A stretch of 24,591 nt of DNA, taken from the NCBI GenBank assembly GCA_003427395.1, contig BFEA01000023.1, positions 3,846,829-3,871,419 of the forward strand, written 5' to 3'. Source of the stretch: Chara braunii (taxonomy: Eukaryota > Streptophyta > Charophyceae > Charales > Characeae). The notes under the pieces are model-generated. The model was not told the DNA's origin and did no database searches. It worked only from the letters and a program-made list of their open reading frames with translations. Position numbers and translations under genes: made by a program. This document shows, in pieces, positions 9,040-17,745 of the stretch. Within the stretch, counting starts at the first letter, position 1; every line of letters starts with the position of its first letter.

Positions 9040-10272
9040 CTAGATGTCGCTAACTCTAATTATACCCTTTTTTACCCAGATGTTCCATGAGGAGTCCGAG
9101 CTATGGTACACCCTTCCGTTATGGTCAGTGATATTTATGTTCCTGAACAGGGGTTGTCGTGCTACCTCCTCCCACCTGGTTGGTCCGGTTCTGTCTGGCA
9201 GCGGGTGTTGGCGCCAGACTCTCAAACAGCGAATCCAAAAGTCATCTTTGGTGAGGTCATTGCGGGCTGCACCCCGGCTCGGAGACTGGCTAGTGTAGGG
9301 GCGTCGAGGTATGGCCCAAAAGCGGTCTTCTAGCCAGGTCAGGGGGTTTACTGTTTGCGGTGTTTGTGGAGCTAGTCGAGTGATCTGTTCCAACGCCAGG
9401 GCATACCAAGGAAGGTCCCATGTGAATATCAGCCTCCTAATCCACTGCACCATCAATGTTGTGATCTGGGTACCTGGATTCAAAATTCTCAGGCCCCCTT
9501 TGTCCTTGGGCTGGATTACCGACAACCACGTCACCATGTTGATCACGTTTAGAAGCTCATTGTTGCCTCTCCACAACATAACCATTATTTGCCGCTTGAG
9601 CGACCGCTCTGCTTCCTTGCTAAGTGCCCATATTGCGGATTTGTACCAAGGGACGGCCAACACAACAATGTTGATCACCAACGCCCTGACAATTAAGGAG
9701 GTATGTTTGTCATTCCAGCGAGTCAACTTCTCCAGGGAGGGTTTAAGGATCCAGTCGTCATTCGACGCATGTTTTTTTGTTGCTATCAACATAATTCCTA
9801 GCACTCTTACCGGGGCCGTTTCCGGGAGCCATTTAACTCGTGGCAGCTCCGGAGGGCGCGCCCCTTGGTGGTGAATCCACCACCCCAGGGTTTTGTTTTC
9901 CCAATTAATTGTCATGTCCGAAACTGCCATGAATTTGTGAAAAAATTGTCTGATCTCTTCCATTTTCTTGGTGGTGGCGTCCAGTATGAGTGTCAGATCA
10001 TCATCAAACAACGAACAGATAGGGATCGCTTCTTCTGGGATGACTGAGATCTGCAGCTTTCTCAGGTCTTTGTTTGCACAGAGGTTCGTTGCCAGTGCCT
10101 CCATCACAATTATAAACAGAAAGGGTGTCAAAGGATCACCTTGACGGACTGACCGTTGCAGTGGGAATGCCGGTGTTACTCTGCCATTAGTCTGGACGCT
10201 TGTGGTTGCATTTTGATGCAAAATTTCGGTCCAGTGGCGGAAGGCCGGTCCTATGTTCGATTTTTCATGCAA
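9040..10272 (-). pseudogene. Longest open segment of LINE-B reverse transcriptase (410 codons)
   Basis: This frame holds the C-terminal half of the RT palm and the connection region. Motif B is SVRQGDPLTPFLF (about residues 40-52). Motif C reads LFDDDLTLI (FDDD codons at 9997-10008) where the family usually has FADD: both catalytic Asp are kept and the Ala is replaced by Asp. Motif D-like SDMTINWENKT and E-like VLGIML follow, then a long connection with LKPSLEKLTRWN and KGGLRILN typical of LINE ORF2. The frame has no upstream ATG (it opens at a TTG codon), because motif A lies just upstream in another frame: DFEKAY with the Asp codon at 10317-10319, followed by Asn (10299-10301) where Asp is usual (AYD). 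It is an open remnant rather than a functional gene. Confidence 0.85.
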
Positions 10273-11399
10273 TAGTCCAAAAATAGCCAGTCCACGTGAT
10301 TGTAAGCTTTCTCAAAATCAATGAAGACCACGACCACGTTTTGTTTGTCCTGCCTGGTTAACTTGAGCAGTTCATTAATCTGCAAAATATTAATCTTGGA
10401 TTCTGCGACCTTTGACAAAGCCTGTCTGTATCGGGTGGATGATATGGTCTAAAACCGGGATCAGACAGTTCGCTAAGGCTTTCGGTAGCATCTTATAAAC
10501 AACCGTGAGATATTGGGCAGTAATTTTCGATATTCATTCTATCTTTTTTTTTTGTGCAAGAAAGTAAGGATAACTTGTCCCACCAGCTCCCCCATGCTCC
10601 CCGTCTCCTATACTAGTTGATAGAATTCCATGAGGTTTGGGGTCATCTTGGACCAGAGGGTTTTTCAAAACTCCTTAGGGAGTCCGTCCGCGACCGGGAT
10701 TTTTTCCTCATCCATCTACATCATCGCTGTCCAGATTTATTCTTTGGACAGAGGCTGATCGAGGTTCATTCTTTGCTGGTACGTCACAGTTTTTCTCATT
10801 GGTTTCAAGAATTCTGCGATTTCCTTTTCTCTAACGTCATTCTCTTGTTGGGCACACTTAGAGGTGAACACGTCTTTGAAAAAGGACCTTACTATCTGCG
10901 TGCATTGAGCTGTAAAACAGACGACGTCTCTGTGTTTCAAGTGCGGTCCGTAGAGCGCTTCTAACATTGTTCTGCGCATGCGTGCTCGGGCCATACCGAA
11001 GAATTTTGTGTCCATGGAACCTTCTTTTTTGTGCCATGTCATTCGTCCTCTGATACGTATACCTTCAAGTTCCCAACGTTATGAGGCAAAAGTTTGAAGA
11101 CGTTGTTGTAGGACTTGCATCTCTTAGTACCCTTCTGGTTGTGTGTGTTGGTTACTATCTGCGTTATTGTCTGGATTTTTAAACTGGTCTTGTAGCTTAA
11201 GTTGTTGAAGTTGTTGGTGAATGTCCATCTCCTGCTGATGGCTTCTAGCCGCTAGTTGTTTTTAATATTTTTGGCATTTTTTCCCCAGATAGAAGAGACC
11301 GTTGTTAAACCAGTCTATTTCATGCGGGATATGTTGTTTCCATGTATGCCAAAACGTCCAACGGTCCTTGATATAGCTCTGAAACGTTTCGTGTCGTAA

Positions 11400-12209
11400 G
11401 ATGGAAACATTAAGTTTATAGAACCTAGGCCCGTGGTCAGGTTTCTTTCGAAAGGACAAGATCACAATGCACATTTTATGGTCGAGCCCCGGATATGGAC
11501 TGGTTGGCAGTATTGCTGCCAGCAGCAATGCCTCTGCCAGATCCTCCGAAAGCAGGATCAAGTCAATTCTAGATCGCGTCTGGCCCTCGGTCCCCGTCTT
11601 GCGTAGGCATGAAAAGAAACACTTCTCTAGATAAAGTCTCTGGAAGGAGTCGTAGACGTTCAAGGAGAAACTTAGGTCTCTTATCATCCTCTTATCCTCC
11701 TCCACATACGCAGGGGCCAAGGAAGGTATCCTCCATCTATCCATCCAGCGGTCCGGGACCGCATTGTAGTCCCCAACTATGATGACCGGAACGCCATCCG
11801 GGATTTGCGTCTTGATTTCCTATAAAAAAAAAATTCTCTCGCTCACTGTTTTTGGGGCGTAAATACATAATATGCATACGATCTCTAGCTCTAACGTGAT
11901 CATGATTTACACCCATCTACCCCCTTCTTGGTCAACAGCCCAATGCATCAGGTTTGCTCGGGATTCGGGGGGAATCCAAATGGCTACCCTCGCACTCCCG
12001 GGTCTCGGGGCATGGACTCTGAATGTTGTATATGGCCAGACCAATTTGTGGATGCGATTGTGCTCCGGGGAGTTCATCAGGTGAGTTTTCTGGATACACA
12101 GTACATCCAGTCAGTCCCTGCCCCCCACCCCTATCATCAAATCCCATATTGCATTCTTCTTTTCAGTTTTGTAGGAGGCAAGGGCGTTTACGTTCAAGGA
12201 CCGCAGGTC
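11400..12209 (-). other. LINE-B endonuclease domain (APE/EEP type), catalytic Glu lost
   Basis: The domain opens with SLNVNAL (about 12200-12180), the position where LINE endonucleases carry the metal-site Asn motif. LCIQKTH (about 12101-12081) follows; the family normally has Q-E-T here, so the catalytic Glu is Lys (codon at 12087-12089). VIIVGDYNAVPD (about 11786-11751) matches the GDxN active-site motif, RSRIDLILLS (about 11580-11550) the R-I-D segment, and LDHK (11486-11475) the catalytic Asp-His pair. Motif order and spacing fit an endonuclease of about 230-270 residues. The E-to-K change alone would be expected to abolish target nicking, and three stops also interrupt it. Confidence 0.85.
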
Positions 12210-12439
12210 GAGGTCCGTCGCCCTTCGGCATTGGCTCCAGACACGGTCTTTTCCATATACCGCCTTGACTGGGTCCATTTTCGTGACAGTGGTTATTTAG
12301 AGTCTGGTCCATGACAGTTGTTCCCGGTCCCAGTCCGCGGCTCCCGCTCGGAGGCCCAGCTTGAGAAGGGAGTATAAGCACCTCTGGATGTCTAGTTTTG
12401 TCCATGTCTCGCTAGGTCTGATCCTAACTGTCTGCATGT

Positions 12440-13650
12440 CCAAGAGTTGGGAATGAGTGTGCTATCTCAAAATCGCCTCCTTGGTTGGGTCGTAGCGGAT
12501 GTAAACATCTCTTTGCGAGATTTTGTCAAGGTCAGTTGTCACGGAGGCTGTAGCTTGTGCCCCGGGTGGCATTAAGTCTGCGATATGCGTGTCCATCTGC
12601 ATTTGTAGGATCCCTGTTGTTGCCTCAAATTGGCAGTGTTGCGGCCCAGCCCAAAAGCAGGACCAGCCTTGCAACATGACACCTCTTTTTTTCGTCGTTT
12701 TCGACAGGTGTCAGGCCGACTTCCCATTTCCCGTTTTTCTTTCGGACCGGGAGCAGCAGCACCGCCGCTTGCGACAGAGGCCCCATGTCCTGACCAATCT
12801 CAATCAAATAACTTAGTTTTCTTCTTCGCACCAGGTCTAGTGGTGTGTTCTCATCCGGGTCTGGAGGAGTCGGGTCCGGTGGGGGAGTTGGTGATTGAAG
12901 GACCGGCGGGGTTTGTATTTCCCATCTCTTCTCATTTGCCGTTAGAGTCTGCGTCCCGCCGTGTCCTACCTCCTCTACTGCAGCTGAGTGCGGTGGCCGG
13001 AATCGTGCAAACACTATGGAAGTTAATTTGTGTCACGCTTCTGTCCACCTGACGATGGGTTGCAATCCATTTTCCAGTACATTCTTGAGTGAGGCACTCA
13101 TATCCAGCATGGGGAATAGATATAGGTAAGTTTTGTCTCATAAGTCGTCTGTGAGGGGCCCATATTTTGCTTTTAGATTGGTTATCAACGAATCCGCAAT
13201 GCTCACCAACTTCTGTTCCGCAGGCAAGTGTCGTGGCGGGGTCCCTTCCTCCTCTTCCCCCTCACAGGGCAGACCCTCTAGCACAGCGCAAGTTTTTTCC
13301 GGGAGACAGTCGATTTCCATCGGTTCCGGGTCAAAGGCTGCCTGGAAGGGGTCGATCTCCATCATCTGATTTTGTCTCGGTGCCCCCTCCCCCGTCTGTT
13401 CCAAATACTCAATCTTTTCTAACGCCTTTTGTATAAGACTCTACCACCATTTTGTCCCCTTTCGCTTGCTCTCCCGTCCCTTTCCCCCCCCACTCTAAAC
13501 CCGGCTGCTCAGTAAGACTGTTTATTACCACCGCCTGCATGGCCTTGTCATCTGCCCCCTGCCGCCGCGCCATGTCATCTGCCACCTGTCGCCCCGCCGT
13601 TTCACCCTCGTTCCTTGCGGTCCGTTGTGGGGGAGGGCTGTTGTTCCTTT
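12440..13650 (-). pseudogene. ORF1-like region of LINE-B, disrupted
   Basis: The region upstream of the endonuclease, on the same strand, has GC-rich coding-like sequence in several consecutive open pieces joined by frameshifts. 13404-13138 is acidic (a GEEEEG run) and Met/Pro-rich; it ends in a stop whose TGA overlaps the next ATG by ATGA. 13141-12932 includes YECLTQECTGKW. 13014-12625 is Pro-rich (PTPPPDPTPPDPD) and continues to an RRRKLSYLIEIGQ segment. 12677-12462 follows. A further open stretch runs upstream of 13404 to about 13590. Position and strand argue for LINE ORF1, an RNA-binding chaperone in intact elements. I see no CCHC knuckle or clear RRM, so the assignment rests mainly on context. 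Confidence 0.6.
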
Positions 13651-13759
13651 CGGTGGATTATAACTCTTCTTAAACCGTTCTCAGTCAGACACATGCAGAC
13701 TATCAAACACACTTGCCTGGACTATTCCCACAAGGAGATAAGTCCGACTTTTGTCAACA

Positions 13760-14373
13760 AGCAAACTTACCGACTTAGCAAAGTGCTCGGATCAATCGAT
13801 ATGATGTTATGTTCGGGCTCATTCAAACCATTTCTAGCAAACGACAGCAAAGCGTCCGAATCAGTCGACATGACATCACGACCAGACCCATTTCAAGCTT
13901 TTAGGCTGATGTCAATAAAGCGTTCATATTAGTCTAGATCAATTTGAAGTCTTCAAGCAAACGTCAACAAAGCGTCCAGATTAATCGATATGACATTATA
14001 TCTAGACCCATTTCAAGCTTTCAGGCAAATGAGAGCAAAATCGTCGGATTCGTTGATGCCACATCACATCCAAACTCATTTCAAGCTTTCAAGCTTTCAA
14101 TCAAATGTCAACAAAGCGTTTGGATCAGTTAATACGACATCATATCCAGACTTATTTCAAGTCTTTAGACAAACGTGAACAAAGTCACGGTGTTCGGATC
14201 AATCGATATGACATCATTTCCAGACTCATTTCAAGTTTTCGGGCAAACGAGAGCAAAGCGTCCGGACCAGTCGATGCGACGTTATATGTAGACATTCAAA
14301 ATCATCGCAAACAAACGAAAGCGGAGTGCCCAGATCTGCAAATGTGACATCATTTCCAGACCTGTTCAAATCA
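13760..14373. repeat. Tandem array, nine units of about 68 bp
   Basis: Units begin near 13760, 13836, about 13904, 13956, 14023, 14099, 14167, 14241 and 14309. A shared core reads (A/G)GCAAACG, GCAAAGCGT, (A/T)CCGGATCA, TCGATATGACATCAT, CCAGACTCATTTCAAG. Unit lengths are about 76, 68, 52, 67, 76, 68, 74, 68 and 65 bp. The third is internally deleted and the fifth carries an extra AAGCTTTC. The period is not a multiple of three and open frames across it shift, so it is not a protein repeat. It ends about 110 bp upstream (in LINE-B orientation) of the minimal LINE-B 5' end, which raises the possibility that these are LINE 5' UTR monomers. Confidence 0.85.
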
Positions 14374-15410
14374 TTACAATTAAACATCGTGAATTTTATT
14401 TGAAGCAAATGAAATTAAACAATCATAGTAAATCCTCCCTGATTCAATTGAAGTCATGAATTAAAGTCCAGGAAATATACAAAAAGTCAAAATGCAGTCA
14501 AACTTAATGAAGGGTAGTATAGAAAAGGGTATACAGGATCCTAAGGGAGATTGCGTCGGCCTACCTCAACGTTCCCTGCCTCCAGGGTCCCACCCAACTT
14601 GAAGCCCCGGTGGAGCTCCCACAATTGTGTGAGCTCCTGAGGTCAAGTGGGGAAAGTCAATTCACGGTGAAGTCAGGATGGGATCATGTTAGCCATCCTC
14701 CTCTTTGAACCTTACACTAAAGATCTCAGAGTAAGACGGTCAGATGAGACTCTCGTACACTCTAGATGCAAGAGAGGCGCACTCAGGTACCTTACGAGAG
14801 GACCTTGTTGACTTTGGACCTTGAGGTCCCCGCAGTGGTTGCCAATTGCAACACTCTGAAGTTATCTCGCCATAGGTGTCACAACAACCTCGAAGCTCCC
14901 ACAGTGACAGCAATCTTAGTCACTTAGTGGTAGCCGCAATCCAGATTCAACCACACCTCCTACAACACACACCAGCCATGGTAGCAGTTGGCTCAACTTG
15001 GCTGAGCTAGTAAGGCCATAACCGCAATACCTGCTGCTAAAGATAACCAACAATACCCACCAAAAGCTCGTTGCTATATTTAGCAGCCCACAACCGGGTT
15101 GCAGTTGCAGTCTGGTCAGCACCTCACCAGCAAGCTAGATTGGGTTGTAGCCACAACCTCCGGCCACAACGACAACAACTAGTACTCACAACAACCACTT
15201 TCTGCAGCAACAGCACAAGGAGCAGGGGATAGTCTGATAGGGAAATCACCGTTCAGACAACGAATGGTACACAAACTCAGATCCTCACTTAGACTCACGA
15301 CACGTCCTGGTTTACCAAGCCCAAACAAGACTGTGTGCATGCCACTCAAGCTTTTGCTGCCGAGTAACGAAGACTACTACCTTGGTTAGCAGAACCCAAC
15401 ATCCCTCTCC
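14374..15410. other. Stretch without a recognisable gene; one near-palindrome and a tRNA-like relic
   Basis: No coding sequence was recognised. 14612-14637 is a 26-bp near-perfect palindrome (GGAGCTC arms around CACAATTGTG, one mismatched pair). A CA-rich segment (about 14930-15200) includes a tRNA-like relic on the minus strand. Otherwise nothing stands out. Confidence 0.5.
14935..15020 (-). repeat. tRNA-like SINE head (weak)
   Basis: On the minus strand TAGCTCAGCCAAGTTGAGC (15009-14991) has an A-box-like start and a perfect 4-bp D-stem (GCTC/GAGC). It is followed after about 40 nt by GGTTGAATC (about 14952-14944), a degenerate B-box. The longer spacing would suit a class II tRNA origin. 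No acceptor stem forms. Confidence 0.35.
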
Positions 15411-15475
15411 CAATTACTGCCATCCTTCCTTCGACCCTTGTTCATTGTCGTCCCCTTCCTCACTCCCTATTACTC

Positions 15476-15769
15476 TCATGCCATTACCCTGCCAAGCTCG
15501 TCTAAGCTCCAAACTTGGTAAAAAATGATTGAGACTCGAGTTTGGCATTCGTCTTCCACTTTGCCTTCGCCCCCTCTCGTCGCCTCCAACTCTACTATCC
15601 TTTCTCTTTTTTTTGTCACTCCTCCGCCGACTTCCTTTCCACACTCAATGTACTTGGCCAGGCTCTCGACTAGGTTCACAAGGTGCTGCAAATCAGCAAA
15701 TGTGACCTCGATTGCAAGCTTAGGGGCAATCAGTTTGGCACCATAGCTCGACTTTTGACTCTTTTGCAT
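15476..15769 (-). CDS. Unrecognised minus-strand open frame, 97 codons
   Basis: Starts at ATG 15769 and ends at 15476. The middle (about residues 17-45, IEVTFADLQHLVNLVESLAK) has a helix-like spacing of hydrophobic residues. The rest is charged and reads across the antisense of a pyrimidine-rich block. No family is recognised and no promoter or neighbour supports it. It may be noise; it is listed because its start overlaps that of the plus-strand candidate. Confidence 0.15.
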   Translation of the reverse strand: MQKSQKSSYGAKLIAPKLAIEVTFADLQHLVNLVESLAKYIECGKEVGGGVTKKRERIVELEATRGGEGKVEDECQTRVSIIFYQVWSLDELGRVMA

Positions 15770-16206
15770 GGCTGGTTTGACAATTCCATATGGAGGTGAG
15801 TCCTCTCTTTCTCTCTCTCTCCCCTACCTACTGCTATCTATCTTCCTTCCCTTCGCTTCTTCCTTGTTGCACGCTCTTGCACTCTCTTTTACTTCCCTCT
15901 TTAGTAAAACAAAAATTCATTGCATTTGGTCCTAATGATGTTGGGATTCATGCCTTGAGTGATGGAAGGTATATGGCACAGGCCACGCTCCTTGAAAGCG
16001 ACCAGGAAGGTTGTGGCCATGAGCGTAACAAAGAAGAACAATCGCCACTCATGACATCGGACCCAGTCGAAGCAAAGGTAGAAGCAAATGAGTTGCTTAT
16101 AAAGACGATCACGCCATCTTTTGAGGAAGAAGAGATCATCTTGACACTGATGGAGATGGGGCGGGATTCGACCAAAACAATGGAGACTACGGGCACGAAG
16201 TGGTGA
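15768..16206 (+). CDS. Candidate two-exon gene, 109-bp pyrimidine-rich intron, unknown product
   Basis: I do not recognise the product. Exon 1 would start at ATG 15768 (an in-frame TGA at 15756 bars an earlier start) and end at 15795. The donor is GAG/GTGAGT. The intron 15796-15904 is almost entirely pyrimidine on the coding strand and ends in CCCTCTTTAG. Removing it keeps the frame (split Val codon) and joins MAGLTIPYG to VKQKFIAFGP in a frame running to TGA 16204-16206, about 110 residues. The C-terminal half is acidic (a run of four Glu near FEEEE). Unspliced, an ATG at 15790 reads into the same frame through the intron with no stop. A second donor-like CAG/GTAAGC, also followed by pyrimidines, lies at 16528. 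A minus-strand frame starts inside the same CATG and runs away from it (15769-15476). Splice-signal quality is the only support; it may be a decayed or chance structure. Confidence 0.3.
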
Positions 16207-17100
16207 CGTCCACGGGTGACGTCTAAGATATGGAAAGATACATTGCCAGCAACCACGACCATATTGATGAGAATGGTCGTGGATTTATTGCCTCACACAT
16301 TCGCTCCTTTTCCACACCAATTCTCATACACGAGCCAAGTCACTTGCACGTATGTGACTGTGACAATGGCCAAATCAGTATAAAAATAAATGGGAAGAAA
16401 AGCAAGCATGATTCTCACCGAACCTGGTCAAAATCTCAACAATGTGAGCACGACATCTAACATGGTATAAAACGGCATTTCCAACAGCGACCCACACACT
16501 ATTAGTGTCATTACGACCCTTCACCAGGTAAGCCCCCTGCTGCCCATCTCGCCATCTTTTTTCTTCTCACTCTACCTCATTTTCCAAGCGGCTATCCATG
16601 TCCCTCTCTTCCCCTTCTCATCACGACTGCCACCCTTCTTCTTCTTTCCCGTCGTCTTTTTTTTTTTTTTTTTTTCCAATAAAAGTCCATGGTGTTGTAG
16701 AGGCCAGTCACTGAGTACACAGTGGTCACCTGAAGCAGTAGGTCGTGGGTGTCCTGGAATATGAAACCACCTCCCATCCCATCCTCACGTCAATACTCCT
16801 AGCGCACCCCCTATCCCACTATCCTACCTCAGTGTGACCAGCACTCAGGACCATTACCCTACCAATGGGCAGGTAACTTGGACCGAACAGCAGTGATAGG
16901 CACCAGGGCTGCTAGGTTGCCCTGCCCTGGTGGAAGCGGAATCGAACGAGCCTTGTCGAACAGGAACTTCGGACGCCAGACCCAGACAATCCACTACAGC
17001 CCCCAATAGCCACTAGAGAGTTCTATCAGAATATCAGTAGGAACTTCGGTGGCCCATACTTGTCCCTACTGCAGACACTAGACCCCACCCAATGACTAGA
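16207..17100. other. Mostly unassigned; pyrimidine-rich block, T19 run, 9-bp hairpin
   Basis: A 76-codon plus-strand frame (16230-16460) has no recognised motif. From the donor-like site at 16528 the plus strand is strongly pyrimidine-rich to a T19 run (16657-16675). Perfect 9-bp arms CACCAGGGC (16901-16909) and GCCCTGGTG (16924-16932) flank a 14-nt loop. The 11-mer AGGAACTTCGG occurs at about 16962 and 17039. Confidence 0.4.
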
Positions 17101-17115
17101 TCCCCCCAGTCTGAT

Positions 17116-17298
17116 AGTTGTGTAGTTCGCAGTGTAGGTGTATACCCGAAGGTTGTGTATGCTTCGTGTATCTATTTATCCAGATGCACAGACAACACTA
17201 TGTGTGGAAACTTGTGTGTATGTAGCCCGTAGGCCGTGTATAATTCGCAGGTTATGTATATGCCCGAAGGTTGCGTGTGCTCTGTGAATCAATGTATC
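17116..17298. repeat. Direct repeat, offset 118 bp
   Basis: TTCGCAG, then a GT(A/T)-rich spacer, GTATA, then CCCGAAGGTTG(T/C)GT with a TGTG/CTGTGAATC-type end occurs at about 17126-17171 and again at 17244-17290. CCCGAAGG starts at 17145 and 17263. The stretch is TGTGTAT-rich. No coding content was recognised. Confidence 0.6.
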
Positions 17299-17364
17299 GT
17301 GATGTATAGGCAGATCATGTGTATATATTGAAGAAAGAACGGGGCAAGCTGGACAGGGACCTCC

Positions 17365-17445
17365 CCCAAGGTCCGAACCAAACTCAAACTCGTGACCTTG
17401 AAACATGTAATTGTATGACTATACCATGTGAACGACTAGTCGAAA
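17365..17445 (-). repeat. tRNA-like SINE head
   Basis: On the minus strand TAGTCGTTCACATGG (17438-17424) is A-box-like, and ACGAGTTTGAGTTTGG (about 17393-17378) sits where a B-box should, preceded by AAGGTC. Spacing between the boxes is within one nucleotide of a class I tRNA. Stems are mutated, so this is a relic or SINE head, not a working tRNA gene. Confidence 0.45.
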
Positions 17446-17654
17446 TGGCACGAACGTGTGATAAGCCAGACTGGGGAGATCAACAGAACACCCAAGACTA
17501 ACACCCCCAAGCAACCCATCTGAAACCCAAAACCAACATACAACACCATGAACAACCCTTGGGTGGTGCGCAGGCAGTGTCCGTAATAGTTTACCTGTGT
17601 CATCTCAAGGAGATGTGTGTCCAGCCGTGCGTCATTCTAATGCCCTGCCGGTGT

Positions 17655-17745
17655 CCATGAGCAAGGTTACGGATTTGAACCTGCAACCTCATACCACAAT
17701 TCGCATTTCCAACCGGTGCTCCAAGTACTAAGCTACATCACCTGG
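17655..17745 (-). repeat. tRNA-like SINE head with exact B-box
   Basis: On the minus strand GGTTCAAATCC (17681-17671) matches the RNA polymerase III B-box consensus exactly. TAGCTTAGTACTTGGAGC (17735-17718) gives an A-box with a pairable D-stem (GCTT/GAGC). The 38-nt interval fits a class II tRNA-sized core. The anticodon stem and acceptor do not pair, so this is read as a tRNA-derived SINE head. Confidence 0.55.

Larger units (their letters stand above)
7856..12240 (-). pseudogene. LINE-B ORF2 (endonuclease, reverse transcriptase, zf-RVT), disrupted
   Basis: This is the replicase polyprotein of LINE-B. An intact ORF2 product nicks target DNA with its endonuclease and primes reverse transcription there. 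The endonuclease region (about 12209-11262) stays in one frame but has stops TGA (12111-12113), TAA (11907-11909), TAG (11820-11822) and TAA (11262-11264). A 101-codon open stretch (11042-10737) begins MTWHKKEG and includes GSMDTKFFG..ARARM, homologous to LINE-A. The RT then runs through several frames with TGA at 10665-10667 and TAG at 10608-10610. The longest intact piece is the 410-codon frame at 10272-9040. A 123-codon piece (9003-8632), the zinc region and a Gln/Lys-rich tail (8122-7856) follow. Frameshifts lie near 10540, 10400 and 10275 and between the later pieces. Total length, about 4.4 kb, fits a plant LINE ORF2 of roughly 1,300-1,450 residues. Confidence 0.88.
7210..13651 (-). mobile_element. 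LINE-B: near-full-length, broken plant-type LINE (minimum extent)
   Basis: This non-LTR retrotransposon reads on the minus strand, 5' end at high coordinates. In order it has an ORF1-like region (about 13650-12440), an APE-type endonuclease (12209-11400), a linker, RT (about 10800-9900), an RT-connection/thumb region (to about 8640), a zf-RVT-like zinc region (8467-8192), a C-terminal tail (to about 7856), a 3' region and a 3' poly(A) of 17 nt (T17 on plus, 7210-7226). Domain order and the zf-RVT indicate a plant L1-type element, which in intact form would copy its RNA into nicked chromosomal DNA in the nucleus. It is dead: many stops and frameshifts, and an endonuclease catalytic Glu changed to Lys. 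The 5' end is uncertain. An 8-nt match GGTGGATT at 7204-7211 and 13652-13659 would end it at 13651. An alternative 11/12 match (7195-7206 and 14456-14467) would extend it to 14455 and include the 68-bp array. Confidence 0.85.

Noticed and set aside
8158-9874. Plus-strand frames such as 9311-9874 and 8567-8980
   Set aside because: They lie antisense to motif-bearing LINE-B ORF2 sequence and show no motifs of their own.
13615-14347. Repetitive protein encoded across the 68-bp array
   Set aside because: Unit length varies and is not a multiple of three, so the apparent PFQAF-type repeats jump between frames; the DNA repeat explains them.
13760-14373. CRISPR array
   Set aside because: Units are contiguous and diverged along their whole length; there is no alternation of identical repeats and unique spacers, and no cas-like gene is present.
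16592-16777. 61-codon minus-strand frame with a Lys/Arg-rich tail
   Set aside because: The basic tail is the antisense of the T19 and pyrimidine block; the N-terminal part has no recognisable family.
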